A stretch of DNA of 64,000 bases, taken from Sinorhizobium fredii USDA 257 (GTDB taxonomy: Bacteria > Pseudomonadota > Alphaproteobacteria > Rhizobiales > Rhizobiaceae). Both the position numbers and the translations under genes were made by a program. Below are positions 51,424 through 61,011 of the stretch, one piece after another. How positions within the stretch are numbered: position 1 is the stretch's first letter; every line of letters starts with the position of its first letter. Where the stretch lies: contig NC_018000.1 in the NCBI RefSeq assembly GCF_000265205.3, positions 1,302,001 to 1,366,000 on the forward strand. The letters are read 5' to 3'. The notes below the pieces were generated by a model, which saw only the letters and a program-made list of their open reading frames with translations, searched no databases and was not told the DNA's origin.

Positions 51424-53051
51424 GCGACCCAGCGCCTGAGCAGGGCGCGGGTACGATGGAAGGGCCTGACCGGACTGTGCGGATCGACGATGTCGGTGGC
51501 CCAGACAAGAGCCGTCGCACCCTGGTTTTCGATCCCGTCGAAAGCCCGCAGACCGCGCTGACCCGTGCTCAGCCCGTCGACGACGGCGACGAGAGAACCG
51601 GTTTCCTGCAACATCCGTTCGACCTTGCTCGGCTCGACGTCGAGATGCTCCGCCAGGAGCGCGTTGCGCATGCCTGCGATCGCGGCACTTTGCTCCTCGT
51701 TCGCCGCCTCCACGGCGACGTCGCACTCCGTGTCGAACCCTTCCGAGCGATGGTTGAAGTTCGATGAGCCGACACGGAGGAACCGCTGGTCGATAACGAC
51801 CACTTTGGAATGAATAATGACCTCCTGTTCCGAGCCGTCCGCTGCCGGGACGACAGGGTAGACGACCCGCAGCCTGCCATGGCGATCAGTCTGCTTCAGC
51901 CGCCGGATGAGGCGGTCGCGATTGCCGCCCATCACCACCCTTTCGAGAAAGCCATGCGAGCTGCGGGTGGTAACGACGATGATCTCCGGACCGTCGGGCT
52001 CCTGCAGTCGCTGGCCCAGCAGCTTACCGATCCGATGCGAGGCAAAATACTGGTTCTCGATGTAGATGTGGCGCCGGGCGCTGCGCAAAGCATCGAGACT
52101 GAGCCGCAGCGCCTCCTGTCGGCCCCGTCTTTTGCCGAATCCCGGCTCGGTGCGGGCGATGGCAATCCGGCAATCCGTCAGAACCGGCTCAATGCCGCGC
52201 GGCCATGCGACCGCCGTTGAACTTGGAGCGCTTATGGCTTCGCCGACCGAGGACTTCCAGCGGGAGCGGCAGAGATCTCCGATCGCTCGGCTCGCCTCCC
52301 CTTCCAGCAGCACCTGGATGTCATGCACCGGATCGTAGGCATTTCCGTCCGGATCGCGGCGCAGGTCATTCTCGGCCAGATGATCCGGCGTATCCCAGCG
52401 CCGCGCGGTCAGATCCATGCCGCCGGCGAAAGCGATGCGGTCGTCGATCGACACGAGCTTCTGGTGATGGGAGCCGCGCAGTGCACGGTGGCTGGCGAAC
52501 CGAAGCTCGATCTGGGAATGCGAAGCCCATTCCTGCCTGCGAAACAACCGCAGCGACTTTCCCGAATAGATCGGCCCCATCGCCCAAATCAGGATTTGAA
52601 TTCTAAGCTTCGGCTTTTGCGCCACCAACCGCTCCAGCTTCGTGCCGAGCGCCTCGGCGTCCGGATCGTCCGGACGCAGCTTGATGCGTGGATCGAAATC
52701 CCATCCGGTGATCCAGACCTGCTCTTCCGCCTGTTCGAGCACTCGATCGAGACAGGCATAATAGGCGGCCCCGTCGATGAGGAAGGACACCCGCTCGGCG
52801 GGCGCGCTGCGCCAGATATTCTTCGCTTCTCTGATGATCGGTCGGCGTGCCCGGCGCCATCGGTTGGGCGGGCTTCCGGTGAAAGCGGTCTTCCAGGCCA
52901 AGCTTTTTTTCCCATCGGTGGCGACTGCAAAAAGAATCCATTTCAACCGAGATTGTTCCCGTTGCACCTTCGCGGAACAAAGCTCGCGCGAATGGTGTTG
53001 TGCCGCAAGAGATGTCAAACCGACCCGCCATGCCTCTGCCCAACGCGACAT
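51321..53051 (-). CDS. Phospholipase D-like / cardiolipin synthase (ClsB-like) protein
   Basis: It has two HKD catalytic motifs: HHQKLVSIDD (H196, K198) and HSKVVVID (H414, K416, D421), each followed by the usual Asn/Ser-rich stretch (SSNFNHRS). It transfers phosphatidyl groups or hydrolyses phosphodiesters; the neighbourhood points to cardiolipin synthesis. A C-terminal extension of about 100 residues is not conserved-looking. The start is uncertain: the ATG at 53051 overlaps the treY start by 40 bases, and a TTG near 52946 is an alternative, since the domain begins only around residue 75. Confidence 0.88.
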   Translation of the reverse strand: MSRWAEAWRVGLTSLAAQHHSRELCSAKVQREQSRLKWILFAVATDGKKSLAWKTAFTGSPPNRWRRARRPIIREAKNIWRSAPAERVSFLIDGAAYYACLDRVLEQAEEQVWITGWDFDPRIKLRPDDPDAEALGTKLERLVAQKPKLRIQILIWAMGPIYSGKSLRLFRRQEWASHSQIELRFASHRALRGSHHQKLVSIDDRIAFAGGMDLTARRWDTPDHLAENDLRRDPDGNAYDPVHDIQVLLEGEASRAIGDLCRSRWKSSVGEAISAPSSTAVAWPRGIEPVLTDCRIAIARTEPGFGKRRGRQEALRLSLDALRSARRHIYIENQYFASHRIGKLLGQRLQEPDGPEIIVVTTRSSHGFLERVVMGGNRDRLIRRLKQTDRHGRLRVVYPVVPAADGSEQEVIIHSKVVVIDQRFLRVGSSNFNHRSEGFDTECDVAVEAANEEQSAAIAGMRNALLAEHLDVEPSKVERMLQETGSLVAVVDGLSTGQRGLRAFDGIENQGATALVWATDIVDPHSPVRPFHRTRALLRRWVAQLFALLSRLLALSQRRNSAIDSEIKPSGSGRKK

Positions 53052-55648
53052 ACCGGCTGCAATTTCGAAACGGGATGGACTTCGAGAAGGCCGTTGCGTT
53101 GATCCCGCATCTCGCCGGGCTCGGCATCTCTCATCTTTATGCCTCGCCGATATTTTCCGCGGTTCGCGGCTCGACGCACGGCTACGACATCGTTGACTTC
53201 GACGAGATCGATCCCGTTTTGGGCGGCCTCGACGGATTTCGCCGGCTCGCCAGCGAGCTGAAAGCCCATGGGCTTGGGGTCATCCTGGACATCGTGCCGA
53301 ACCACATGGCCGCGCATTTCGAGAACCGCTGGTGGCACAGCGTCGTCGAATGGGGCCGGTCGAGCGGCTTCGCCGGTCATTTCGACATCGACTGGCGGCA
53401 GCCGCTCACCCTGCCATTCCTGGGCGGGAGCTTCGAGGAGGAGCTCGCGGCTGGAAAGATACGGCCGGCATTCGACCGCGACCGGAACTGCCTGGCCTTC
53501 TCCTATCATGACGCGCTCTATCCTCTCAATCCGGGCTCCTATCCGGTCGTTCTTGAAAATTGCAGTCCCGCTCTCGACAGGCTTATCGCCGTCGCCAACA
53601 GAGCGGAACCGAGCGATGCGGCAGCCTTTCGCGCCGGGATAGCCTCGGCCGTGGAGATGCCCTCGGTCGCAGCCGCCCTGGACGAGCATCTCCAACGCGT
53701 CACCGCCGACAGGCCGTTCTTAGAGCGGCTGCACCAGATGCAATCCTGGCGGCTCACAAGCTGGATAACCGCACGGGACAATCTCAGCTACCGGAGGTTC
53801 TTCGAGATAGCCGGCCTAGTCGGGCTGCGCGTCGAAGATCCGGCCGTCTTCGAGGCCACCCATCGATGCGCCCTTGGTCTCGTCGAGGCCGGTATGGTCG
53901 ATGGGCTCCGGGTGGATCACATCGACGGGCTTGCCGATCCCGAGGATTATCTTCATCGGCTGCGTGAGCGCGCCGGCGAGCACACATATCTCATCGTTGA
54001 GAAGATATTGGAAGCCAGCGAGCTACTGCCGGAGAACTGGCCGGTCGATGGTACCACCGGCTACGAGTTCATTTCGACTCTCGCCGAGCTCCTCACCGAC
54101 GAGCCTTCCAAGCTTTGGAACGACGGCCACCGATCCGCGACGAAGATGGCCGTCACCGCATGCAAGCTCCAGGTGCTGCGCCACAATTTCAACACTGAAG
54201 TCAAAAGGCTCGCCGGACTTGCGGCTTGCCTGCCGGACGATGATGCTCCATCGACCGACGACAAACGGATGGCCGAGGCCATCCGTTTGTTGATCGCGGC
54301 GATGCCTGTCTACAGGACCTATCTCAGCGGTCGCGGCGCAAGCGAGCGCGACCGGCAGATACTCGGCGAGATCGCGTCCCAGGCGCGCGCTGCCGCACCG
54401 GAGGTCGGCGCTGAGATCGCTACGATCGTGGCTCGCCTGAAGTCGATTGACGGCTGCGCGGATCGACAACTGGCGGCCCAGTTCCGGACGCGCTTTCAAC
54501 AGTTGAGCGGCGCCGTCATGGCCAAGGCGGTCGAGGATACGTTCTTCTATCGCCGAGGCGACTATCTCGCCGCGAACGAGGTGGGGGCTGCGGCCGACTG
54601 GACACCGCGTGGCGTCGACCGCTTTCATGAGAGGATGCGGGAGCGCGCCAGCAAAAGCCCCAGCGGCTTGTCGGCGACATCGACCCATGATACGAAGCGT
54701 GGCGAGGACGCACGTGCCCGGCTCCATGTGATCAGCGAGGCGCCAGAGCTCTGGGCCGCCGCAGTTGCCCGCTGGCGCGACATGAACCGCGCTCGCCATC
54801 AGCAGGGAGCCGACGCGCCGGAAGCATCGGTCGAGCAGTTCCTGTACCAGAGCCTGCTCGGCACCTGGCCCCTCGAGCCGCTGAGTGACCCTAAGGATCT
54901 CGCCTTCTTGCAAGAGCGCATGTCGAACTTTGCCGTAAAGGCGCTCCGCGAGGCCAAACTGAGGACGAGCTGGGACTCGCCCGACGAGCAATATGAAGCG
55001 GCGGTCACCGCATTTCTGCGCGACATGCTCGATTGGCGGCACCGAGAGTTTCTCGACGACTTCGAGAAAACGGCCAAACCGTTTGTCCATGCCGGGCTGA
55101 TCAACAGCCTTTCGCAAACGCTGGTGAAACTGACTGCGCCGGGCATTCCGGACATTTATCAAGACAGCGAGCGCCTCGATCTCTCGCTGGTCGATCCCGA
55201 CAACCGCCGCGCTTTCTCACCGCGGCCCTCGCTGTCCGAACTGCCGCAACGGCCGACGATCCGCGACTTCGAAGACTGCAAGCAGGCCCTGATCGGGCTT
55301 TGCCTGAACTATCGCCGCGGCAGGGGTGCGGAGCTCCTGGCGAAGGGCGGATATCTCCCCCTGGACGTCCAAGGCCCCGCCGGCCGACACGCGGCTGCCT
55401 TCATGCGCTGCGCGCAGGATGGTCTTTCCGTCACCGTGGTCCCGCGGCTTGTCTTCCGCCACCTTGATGGGGACAGCCTGTTCCTGCCCGCCGGCCTTTG
55501 GCAAGACACCCATCTCCTCTGGCCCGAAGACCGTGCGCCCACACGATTGCGGAACCTCGCAACCGGTGAAACCGTCGAGCCTCGGCACAGCATCCCAATG
55601 AGGGAACTTCTCGGCAGCTTCCCCGTCGCGTTCCTCTTTCCGGAATGA
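53012..55648 (+). CDS. treY: Malto-oligosyltrehalose synthase
   Basis: Glycoside hydrolase 13 enzyme that turns the reducing end of malto-oligosaccharides into a trehalose linkage; 878 residues. It shows ATYRLQFRNGMDFEKA at the N-terminus, HGYDIVDFDEIDP, the catalytic GLRVDHIDGLADP (nucleophile Asp), EKILEASELLPENW (acid Glu) and PGIPDIYQDSE near the C-terminus. The partner treZ hydrolase is not in the window. The ATG at 53012 is preferred over a GTG at 53000; 53030 is also possible. It is divergent from, and slightly overlapping, the PLD gene. Confidence 0.93.
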   Translation: MSNRPAMPLPNATYRLQFRNGMDFEKAVALIPHLAGLGISHLYASPIFSAVRGSTHGYDIVDFDEIDPVLGGLDGFRRLASELKAHGLGVILDIVPNHMAAHFENRWWHSVVEWGRSSGFAGHFDIDWRQPLTLPFLGGSFEEELAAGKIRPAFDRDRNCLAFSYHDALYPLNPGSYPVVLENCSPALDRLIAVANRAEPSDAAAFRAGIASAVEMPSVAAALDEHLQRVTADRPFLERLHQMQSWRLTSWITARDNLSYRRFFEIAGLVGLRVEDPAVFEATHRCALGLVEAGMVDGLRVDHIDGLADPEDYLHRLRERAGEHTYLIVEKILEASELLPENWPVDGTTGYEFISTLAELLTDEPSKLWNDGHRSATKMAVTACKLQVLRHNFNTEVKRLAGLAACLPDDDAPSTDDKRMAEAIRLLIAAMPVYRTYLSGRGASERDRQILGEIASQARAAAPEVGAEIATIVARLKSIDGCADRQLAAQFRTRFQQLSGAVMAKAVEDTFFYRRGDYLAANEVGAAADWTPRGVDRFHERMRERASKSPSGLSATSTHDTKRGEDARARLHVISEAPELWAAAVARWRDMNRARHQQGADAPEASVEQFLYQSLLGTWPLEPLSDPKDLAFLQERMSNFAVKALREAKLRTSWDSPDEQYEAAVTAFLRDMLDWRHREFLDDFEKTAKPFVHAGLINSLSQTLVKLTAPGIPDIYQDSERLDLSLVDPDNRRAFSPRPSLSELPQRPTIRDFEDCKQALIGLCLNYRRGRGAELLAKGGYLPLDVQGPAGRHAAAFMRCAQDGLSVTVVPRLVFRHLDGDSLFLPAGLWQDTHLLWPEDRAPTRLRNLATGETVEPRHSIPMRELLGSFPVAFLFPE

Positions 55649-55662
55649 TCCTGGCCGGACTC

Positions 55663-56472
55663 TCAGCGAACCCGGCGGAACCAGTCCTGCTTCTGCAGGG
55701 CCTTGATCCGGTCCAGATCGAAGTCGGCGAGTACGAGCTCCGGCTGCGGTCCGCTCGTGGCGAGGACCTTGCCCAACGGATCGACGGCAAATGACCGCCC
55801 GTCATCCTTGGGCGCCGGATAGTTCGCTACGGCCACGCCAAGGACGGACTGGAAAGCTAACGCCCGCACCCCTGCGACGCGCACGTCCCCGATCGCCGGA
55901 TCGTCGACCAGCGGACAGCTGTTCGGAACGAGAATGAGCTCGGCGCCGTCTCGCACGAGGTCCGAAGCGACGTCCGGAAACTCCCGATCCATGCAGATCG
56001 TGATGCCGATAGCGACCTCTCCGGCAGCCGTACTAAGCCGGGCTACCCTCGAGCTCTCGCCGGCGGCGCAGGCCTCTTCCGGAATGTCGAAAAAGCAGAT
56101 GTGCCGCTTCCTCTGGTGGAGGAGCACGTCGCCATTGCTGTCGATCAGGACGGCCGAGTTGAAAGGCTTAGGGTCGCCGCACTCGAGAAAGGTCGCCACG
56201 ACCGCCAGGCCGTTGCTGCGCGCCGCCTGCCGGAAACGCTCCACATAGGAGCCGTCGATCGGCACCGCCGCTTCGATCCAAGCCCGCCGGGCGGCCTCGT
56301 CTTCCGGATCGAAGCGGCTGTACCCGTTGGAAAACATTTCCGGAAAGACGACGATGTCGGCGCCTCTTGCGGCTGCCGACGCGAAGAGTGCGTCGACATC
56401 CACATCATTCGTCACCTGCGCCATCGCGACACGAAGGGACTTGCCTGCCAACGGAATTCTCCCAGTGACCAT
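55663..56472 (-). CDS. Nitrilase-superfamily carbon-nitrogen hydrolase
   Basis: A 269-residue enzyme with the catalytic triad in order: Glu in VFPEMFSNGY, Lys in HQRKRHICFF and Cys in GITICMDREFPD. Such enzymes hydrolyse amides, carbamoyl groups or nitriles. The closest role cannot be given; the aliphatic amidase/N-carbamoyl branch is plausible from the ICMDREFPD form. It is convergent with treY and follows the MFS gene on the same strand after 44 bases. Confidence 0.9.
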   Translation of the reverse strand: MVTGRIPLAGKSLRVAMAQVTNDVDVDALFASAAARGADIVVFPEMFSNGYSRFDPEDEAARRAWIEAAVPIDGSYVERFRQAARSNGLAVVATFLECGDPKPFNSAVLIDSNGDVLLHQRKRHICFFDIPEEACAAGESSRVARLSTAAGEVAIGITICMDREFPDVASDLVRDGAELILVPNSCPLVDDPAIGDVRVAGVRALAFQSVLGVAVANYPAPKDDGRSFAVDPLGKVLATSGPQPELVLADFDLDRIKALQKQDWFRRVR

Positions 56473-56516
56473 TTAAACCAGCAGGCATCTAGGGGCTGTT
56501 CGGGCAGAATCAACGC

Positions 56517-57725
56517 TCAGACCCCTATGCTGCGCCTCGTGGCCAGAACAAAGAGCGCGCTGGCAAGCGTTGCGGCGGCACAATAGCTGATGGCGCCAAG
56601 CGGTCCGAGGCCGTCGACGAAGAGACCACCCAGAACGGCTCCGCCGGCAATCGCCACCTGAAAGGTCGCGACGATCAGACCGCCAGTGCTCTCCGCATGG
56701 TCCGGCGCGGCACGCACCATCCAGGTCTGGACGGCCACCGGCAAGGCCCCGAAGGCGAAACCCCAGAGGGTCACCGCGCCGGCCGAAACGAGGTCATTCG
56801 AACCGAAGACCACTAATGCCAGCGCCATGGCCGCGATGAGAAGGGTGCCGAGGCTGACGGCGGCCGTGATGCTGCGCTCGATGATCAGGCCGCCTGCAAG
56901 ATTGCCGAAGAAGCCGCCAACGCCGTAGGCGAGCAGGATCAGCGAGATCGCCTCGATGCCAAGGGCAGGCACTCTTTCCAGGAAAGGGCGCACATAGGTG
57001 AAGCCGGCGAAGTGACCGGAGACGAAGAGCAGGACGGTCACGATACCGATGCTGATGCTCGGCCGGCGCAAGAGGTCGAACAGGAGCTTGAGGCTCGGCG
57101 CCGATTGCGGCGGCAGCCGCGGCACGCTTGCCATCTGCACGAGCAGGGTGACGGCGCCAAGTGCTGCCGCTACCAGGAAGGTGACGCGCCAGCCCCAGAG
57201 GTCGCCGATATAGGCGCCGAGGGGCGCGGCGCAGACCGTCGCGAGCGAGACGCCGGTGAAGATGATCGACATGGCGCGCGGCACGAGACGCATCGGTACG
57301 AGGCGCAGCGCAATCGCCGCCATCATCGACCAGAAGCCGCCAAGCCCGATCCCGAGGATGACCCGAGCGGCAAGCAGCATGGTGAGATTGGTGGCGAATG
57401 CCGCCAGCAGGCTGGAGAGGATCAGGGCAAGGGTGAAGCCCCACAGAACAAGCCGGCGATCGAAGCCGCGGGTGACGATCGCGATGGTTGGTGCTGCGAT
57501 GGCGCCGACAACGGCGGTCGCCGTGACCGTCTGTCCCGCCGTGCCGTCGCTGATGCCGAGATCGGCCGCCATCGGGGTCAGGATGCTCGCAGGCAGGAAC
57601 TCTGCGGTCACGAGTCCGAACACGCCGAGCGCCAGTGAAATGACGCCGGCCCAGGCCGGCTCGCTGCGTTCGTCGGTCGCATCCGCCACAAGGGACGCAT
57701 CGATGCTTGTCGCTATGTCTGTCAT
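56517..57725 (-). CDS. DHA1-type MFS exporter
   Basis: A 402-residue 12-helix exporter of the AraJ/NepI group, with GLVTAEFLPASILTPMAADLGIS in helix 1, the GFDRRLVL motif between helices 2 and 3, and RVILGIGLGGFWSM in helix 4. It may export a nucleoside, sugar or drug. The ATG at 57725 follows GGAGATT. It is divergent from an AraC-type gene, 76 bases apart, which probably regulates it. Confidence 0.9.
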   Translation of the reverse strand: MTDIATSIDASLVADATDERSEPAWAGVISLALGVFGLVTAEFLPASILTPMAADLGISDGTAGQTVTATAVVGAIAAPTIAIVTRGFDRRLVLWGFTLALILSSLLAAFATNLTMLLAARVILGIGLGGFWSMMAAIALRLVPMRLVPRAMSIIFTGVSLATVCAAPLGAYIGDLWGWRVTFLVAAALGAVTLLVQMASVPRLPPQSAPSLKLLFDLLRRPSISIGIVTVLLFVSGHFAGFTYVRPFLERVPALGIEAISLILLAYGVGGFFGNLAGGLIIERSITAAVSLGTLLIAAMALALVVFGSNDLVSAGAVTLWGFAFGALPVAVQTWMVRAAPDHAESTGGLIVATFQVAIAGGAVLGGLFVDGLGPLGAISYCAAATLASALFVLATRRSIGV

Positions 57726-57801
57726 GGGGAATCTCCAACAATCCGGGTCCTTCGTTAGATAAGCCGTGACGTCATGGACATTCCATGTTAGAAATTCCGG
57801 A

Positions 57802-58782
57802 ATGCTTGATCATTCGTCCAAATTTCCGGCCGCAACCGCGGACGATTCCCTCACGGAGATGCTACGAGGCCTGCGCCTCGACGGCGTCGATTACGGCCGC
57901 TGCGAATTGGCGGCGCCCTGGGGAATCCGTTTCCCGCCACAGGAGGCGGCGCGGTTCCACTTCATCTGCGGCGCCTGCTGGCTGCGTGTTCCGGGTGGTG
58001 AGTGGATCGAATTGAAACGCGGCGACGCGGTGCTGCTGCCGCGCGGGATCGAACATGCGCTGGCGAGCGCGCCGGGTGAGCCTCTATCGCCGCTCGAAGC
58101 CTATTCCGTCCGCGAGGTCTGCCACTGCGTTTACGACGTCTGCGGAGGCGGGCGGGGCGAGACGACGATCCTGTTCTGCGGCAGCCTGACATTCAACGTC
58201 GATGCCATGCACCCCCTCTTGCGCATGATGCCCGACGTGATGCGCATCGATGCGCTGACCGCCAGCGAGCCGGCGATCCCGCACCTGCTCGACGCGATGG
58301 CGCGTGAAGTGGGTGCAAGCCGCGTCGGCTCGGGCGGCGTGCTGGCGCGCCTCGCCGATGTGCTCGCCGCCCTGATCATCCGCTCCTGGGTGGAGCACGG
58401 ATGCGGCGACACGAGCGGCTGGATGGCCGCGGTCCGCCATCCGGCCATCGGCCGCGTCATCGCCGCCATTCATCTCGATCCCGAAAAGAATTGGACGGTG
58501 GATTTGCTCGCCAAGGTGATGGGCGCCTCGCGATCCGGCTTTGCCCAGCAGTTCCATTCCGTGGTCGGCGAAACGCCGGCGCGCTACCTGACGCAGGTGC
58601 GCATGCATCAGGCGCGGCAGTGGCTCAGCCGCGATCGGATGCGGATCTCGGTGGCGGCGCGGCGCTTGGGCTATGACTCGGAGGCGGCTTTCAGCCGCGC
58701 TTTCAAGCGCGTCATCGGCGTTCCGCCCAGCCACTATCGCGGCGCCGAGGAGCCCAAGATCGGTATCGGAAGCGACCGGTAA
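57802..58782 (+). CDS. AraC-family transcriptional regulator with cupin_6 domain
   Basis: A 326-residue regulator. A cupin-like sensor (about 10-190; FICGACWLRV, GDAVLLPRGIEH) is followed by a double helix-turn-helix AraC domain (about 220-315; LLAKVMGASRSGFAQQF and ISVAARRLGYDSEAAFSRAFKR). The ATG at 57802 is chosen because the sensor starts soon after; a GTG at 57766 would overlap the promoter region. It probably controls the divergent exporter. Confidence 0.9.
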   Translation: MLDHSSKFPAATADDSLTEMLRGLRLDGVDYGRCELAAPWGIRFPPQEAARFHFICGACWLRVPGGEWIELKRGDAVLLPRGIEHALASAPGEPLSPLEAYSVREVCHCVYDVCGGGRGETTILFCGSLTFNVDAMHPLLRMMPDVMRIDALTASEPAIPHLLDAMAREVGASRVGSGGVLARLADVLAALIIRSWVEHGCGDTSGWMAAVRHPAIGRVIAAIHLDPEKNWTVDLLAKVMGASRSGFAQQFHSVVGETPARYLTQVRMHQARQWLSRDRMRISVAARRLGYDSEAAFSRAFKRVIGVPPSHYRGAEEPKIGIGSDR

Positions 58783-58870
58783 ATCCGTAAACGCAAACAC
58801 CCGGCATTGCTGCCGGGCGTCAACGCCGCACCGCACGAGGGAGGATCACGAGCGATGCGGAAACGGAGCT

Positions 58871-59308
58871 CTATTTACCGGCGTCGAGGCGATCGATTGC
58901 CTGGACATTGCCGGCCGAAGGGCCGTGCGGATCGAATTCGGAGGCGAGCCAGGTATCGACGATCGATTTCGCCAGCTCCGGGCCGATCACCCGCGCCCCC
59001 ATGGTGATGATCTGCGCGTTGTTGGACTTCGCCGCGCGCTCGGCCGAATAGGTGTCGTGGGTAAGTGCCGCTCGAATGCCGGGCACCTTGTTGGCGGAGA
59101 TGCAGACGCCGATGCCGGTGCCGCAGATCAGGATGCCGCGGTCGTTCTCGCCGGCCGTGATCGTCTTTGCGACTTGCTCCGACAGGTCCGCGTAGTAACC
59201 CGCCTGGCTCAGATCCTTGATCTCGACGTCACTCCGCGCGGCGAGATGCGCGGCGATGACGTCGAGCAACGGCTTGCCTGCACTATCGGCTCCGATCACG
59301 ATTTTCAT
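58871..59308 (-). CDS. rpiB: RpiB-family isomerase (EryI-type, D-erythrulose-4-phosphate isomerase)
   Basis: A 145-residue RpiB/LacAB isomerase. In Brucella the orthologous EryI turns D-erythrulose-4-phosphate into D-erythrose-4-phosphate, feeding the pentose phosphate pathway. It has the phosphate-binding GADSAGKPL at the N-terminus, the Cys/Thr pair [12 protein letters not shown] and the [11 protein letters not shown] region. The ATG at 59308 follows AAGGAAA. It is the last gene of the polyol operon, next to tpiB/eryH and close to eryC, which supports the erythritol assignment. Confidence 0.9.
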   Translation of the reverse strand: MKIVIGADSAGKPLLDVIAAHLAARSDVEIKDLSQAGYYADLSEQVAKTITAGENDRGILICGTGIGVCISANKVPGIRAALTHDTYSAERAAKSNNAQIITMGARVIGPELAKSIVDTWLASEFDPHGPSAGNVQAIDRLDAGK

Positions 59309-59347
59309 GGGGTTTCCTTTCCGCACTTGTTTTAATCCCTCAGCTGG

Positions 59348-60115
59348 TCAGATCGCGCCGGCGACACGCTTCAGAATGTCGAGATAGCCACCGACCTCCC
59401 AGGCGGAGCGGCCGATGAAGAGGCCGTCGATATAGGGCTGGGCCATCAGTTCCTCGCAGTTGCCGGGATTGACGCTGCCGCCGTAGAGCACCGGCACAGC
59501 GACGCCGAGCGCGGCCTCGGCCACCTCGGCAATCCGCCTGTGGCGGGCGTCGGCATAATCGGCGGTCGCCGGGATGCCGTTGACGCCGATCGCCCAGACG
59601 GGCTCGTAGGCCAGCAGGATCGACGCCCGCTTCGCGTCACCATCAAGGAAGGCGAACGCTCCTTCCACCTGACGCTTCAAGACCGCATCCGCCTCGCCCG
59701 CCTCCCGCTCAGTGAGCGTCTCGCCGATGCAGATCAGCGGAACGAGACCGTGCCTGACGGCCGCCGCCGTCTTGAGACCGACGGTGCGATCGGTCTCGCC
59801 GAAGTGTTCGCGGCGCTCGCTGTGACCGAGTTCGACGAGATCGAGGCCGCAATCCTTCAGCATTAAAGGAGAAATCTCGCCGGTCCAGGCGCCGGCATCC
59901 TCCCAATGCATGTTCTGCGCGCCGACCTTGACGCTCGTCGCCTTCAGTCGCTGCTTGACCTCGCGGACCGTGGTAAAGGGCGGAATAACGAAACGCTGGA
60001 TGCGCAGGTCGCGCTCCGCGTCGGCCGCCGCCAGGCCATCGGCGAAGGTCAGCGCCTCCGCAAGCGTCTTGTTCATCTTCCAACTGGTGCCGACCCAGAG
60101 CCGCGATTTGCTCAT
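59348..60115 (-). CDS. tpiB: Triosephosphate isomerase-family protein (EryH-type, L-erythrulose-1-phosphate isomerase)
   Basis: A 255-residue TIM-fold isomerase with the catalytic Lys in GTSWKMNK, His in LGHSERR, Glu in [10 protein letters not shown] and the phosphate loop YGGSVNPGN. In Brucella, EryH converts L-erythrulose-1-phosphate to D-erythrulose-4-phosphate. The variant [10 protein letters not shown] instead of GNWKMN is typical of this second, catabolic type. It overlaps the DeoR gene stop by 4 bases and precedes rpiB by 39 bases. Confidence 0.9.
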   Translation of the reverse strand: MSKSRLWVGTSWKMNKTLAEALTFADGLAAADAERDLRIQRFVIPPFTTVREVKQRLKATSVKVGAQNMHWEDAGAWTGEISPLMLKDCGLDLVELGHSERREHFGETDRTVGLKTAAAVRHGLVPLICIGETLTEREAGEADAVLKRQVEGAFAFLDGDAKRASILLAYEPVWAIGVNGIPATADYADARHRRIAEVAEAALGVAVPVLYGGSVNPGNCEELMAQPYIDGLFIGRSAWEVGGYLDILKRVAGAI

Positions 60116-60903
60116 GCCTCTTCCACCATTTTCCGATTGCTGACTGTGATGAGCTTGACACCGGCATCGCCGAGCGCTGCAGCGTCGCCTTCCGAGACCT
60201 CGCTGCCGGTCAGCACCACATCGAAGACGTCGAGCCCGGTCAGGAAATGCCGGGCCGAGCGCCCGAACTTGCCGTGATCGACGAGCAGGTATTTGCGCGT
60301 CGCCGATTTCACCATCTGCCGCTTGGTCTGCACGACCTCCTGGTCCTGGTGGAAGGCGGTCGCGCCTTCGATTGCGGAGCTCGACAGGAAGGCGACGTCG
60401 GCGCGCAGCGAGCGCAGCGCCTCCTCGGTGACGATTCCAAAGAAGCCGTTGAATTTCTTGCTGTACTGGCCACCGAGCGCGATCAGGCTGATGCCCGGGG
60501 CGCCCGATAGTTCGGCAATGACGCCGAGATTGTTGGTGATGACGGTGAGCGGGCGGATGTCCTTGAGACAAGCGGCAATCGCACCGGCGGTGGAACTATC
60601 GTCGATGATGACGCTCTGGCCGGGTTCGATCAGCGTCGCCGCATGCTCGGCAATACGCCGCTTCTCGGCCGTGGCGATCTTCTCGCGATAGCGGAAATCG
60701 CTTTCGAACTGCGAGCTCGACTGGATCGACGCACCGCCATGGACCTTGCGCAACAAGCCGCCCTGCTCGAGATCGTCGAGATCGCGATGCACCGTCATCT
60801 TGCTGACGCCAAAACGAATGGCGAGGTCTTCGACGGAGGCCGTTCCCGCCTCCATCAAAACGTCCATGATCGCCTGTCGCCTGGCTTCCAGTTTCACTGC
60901 CAT
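60112..60903 (-). CDS. DeoR/GlpR-family transcriptional regulator of the polyol operon
   Basis: A 263-residue regulator with an N-terminal DeoR helix-turn-helix (SVEDLAIRFGVSKMTVHRDLDDLEQGGLLRKVHGGA) and a C-terminal sugar-phosphate-sensing domain (about 80-235; the TAGAIAACL and LLVDHGKFG regions). It lies between eryC and tpiB in the same orientation; in rhizobia and Brucella a DeoR gene at this place belongs to the erythritol set. Repeated sequences just upstream are candidate operators. Confidence 0.92.
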   Translation of the reverse strand: MAVKLEARRQAIMDVLMEAGTASVEDLAIRFGVSKMTVHRDLDDLEQGGLLRKVHGGASIQSSSQFESDFRYREKIATAEKRRIAEHAATLIEPGQSVIIDDSSTAGAIAACLKDIRPLTVITNNLGVIAELSGAPGISLIALGGQYSKKFNGFFGIVTEEALRSLRADVAFLSSSAIEGATAFHQDQEVVQTKRQMVKSATRKYLLVDHGKFGRSARHFLTGLDVFDVVLTGSEVSEGDAAALGDAGVKLITVSNRKMVEEA

Positions 60904-60957
60904 CGTCCTCTTCGGTACGGACCTGCCTCCGTAACCTAAGCAGGAAATAACATACCG

Positions 60958-61011
60958 ATGTGATTTTTCAACTCACGATTTGATATTTTGTTACATTTCA
61001 ATGTGATTTTT
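60958..61011. promoter_or_regulatory. Direct repeat ATGTGATTTTT, candidate DeoR-type operator
   Basis: An exact 11-base repeat ATGTGATTTTT is at 60958-60968 and 61001-61011, 43 bases apart (about four helical turns). The second copy partly overlaps a palindrome ACATT-TC-AATGT (60993-61004). The stretch is strikingly AT-rich and lies just upstream of the DeoR gene and at the eryC stop. It fits a binding region for that regulator. Confidence 0.55.
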
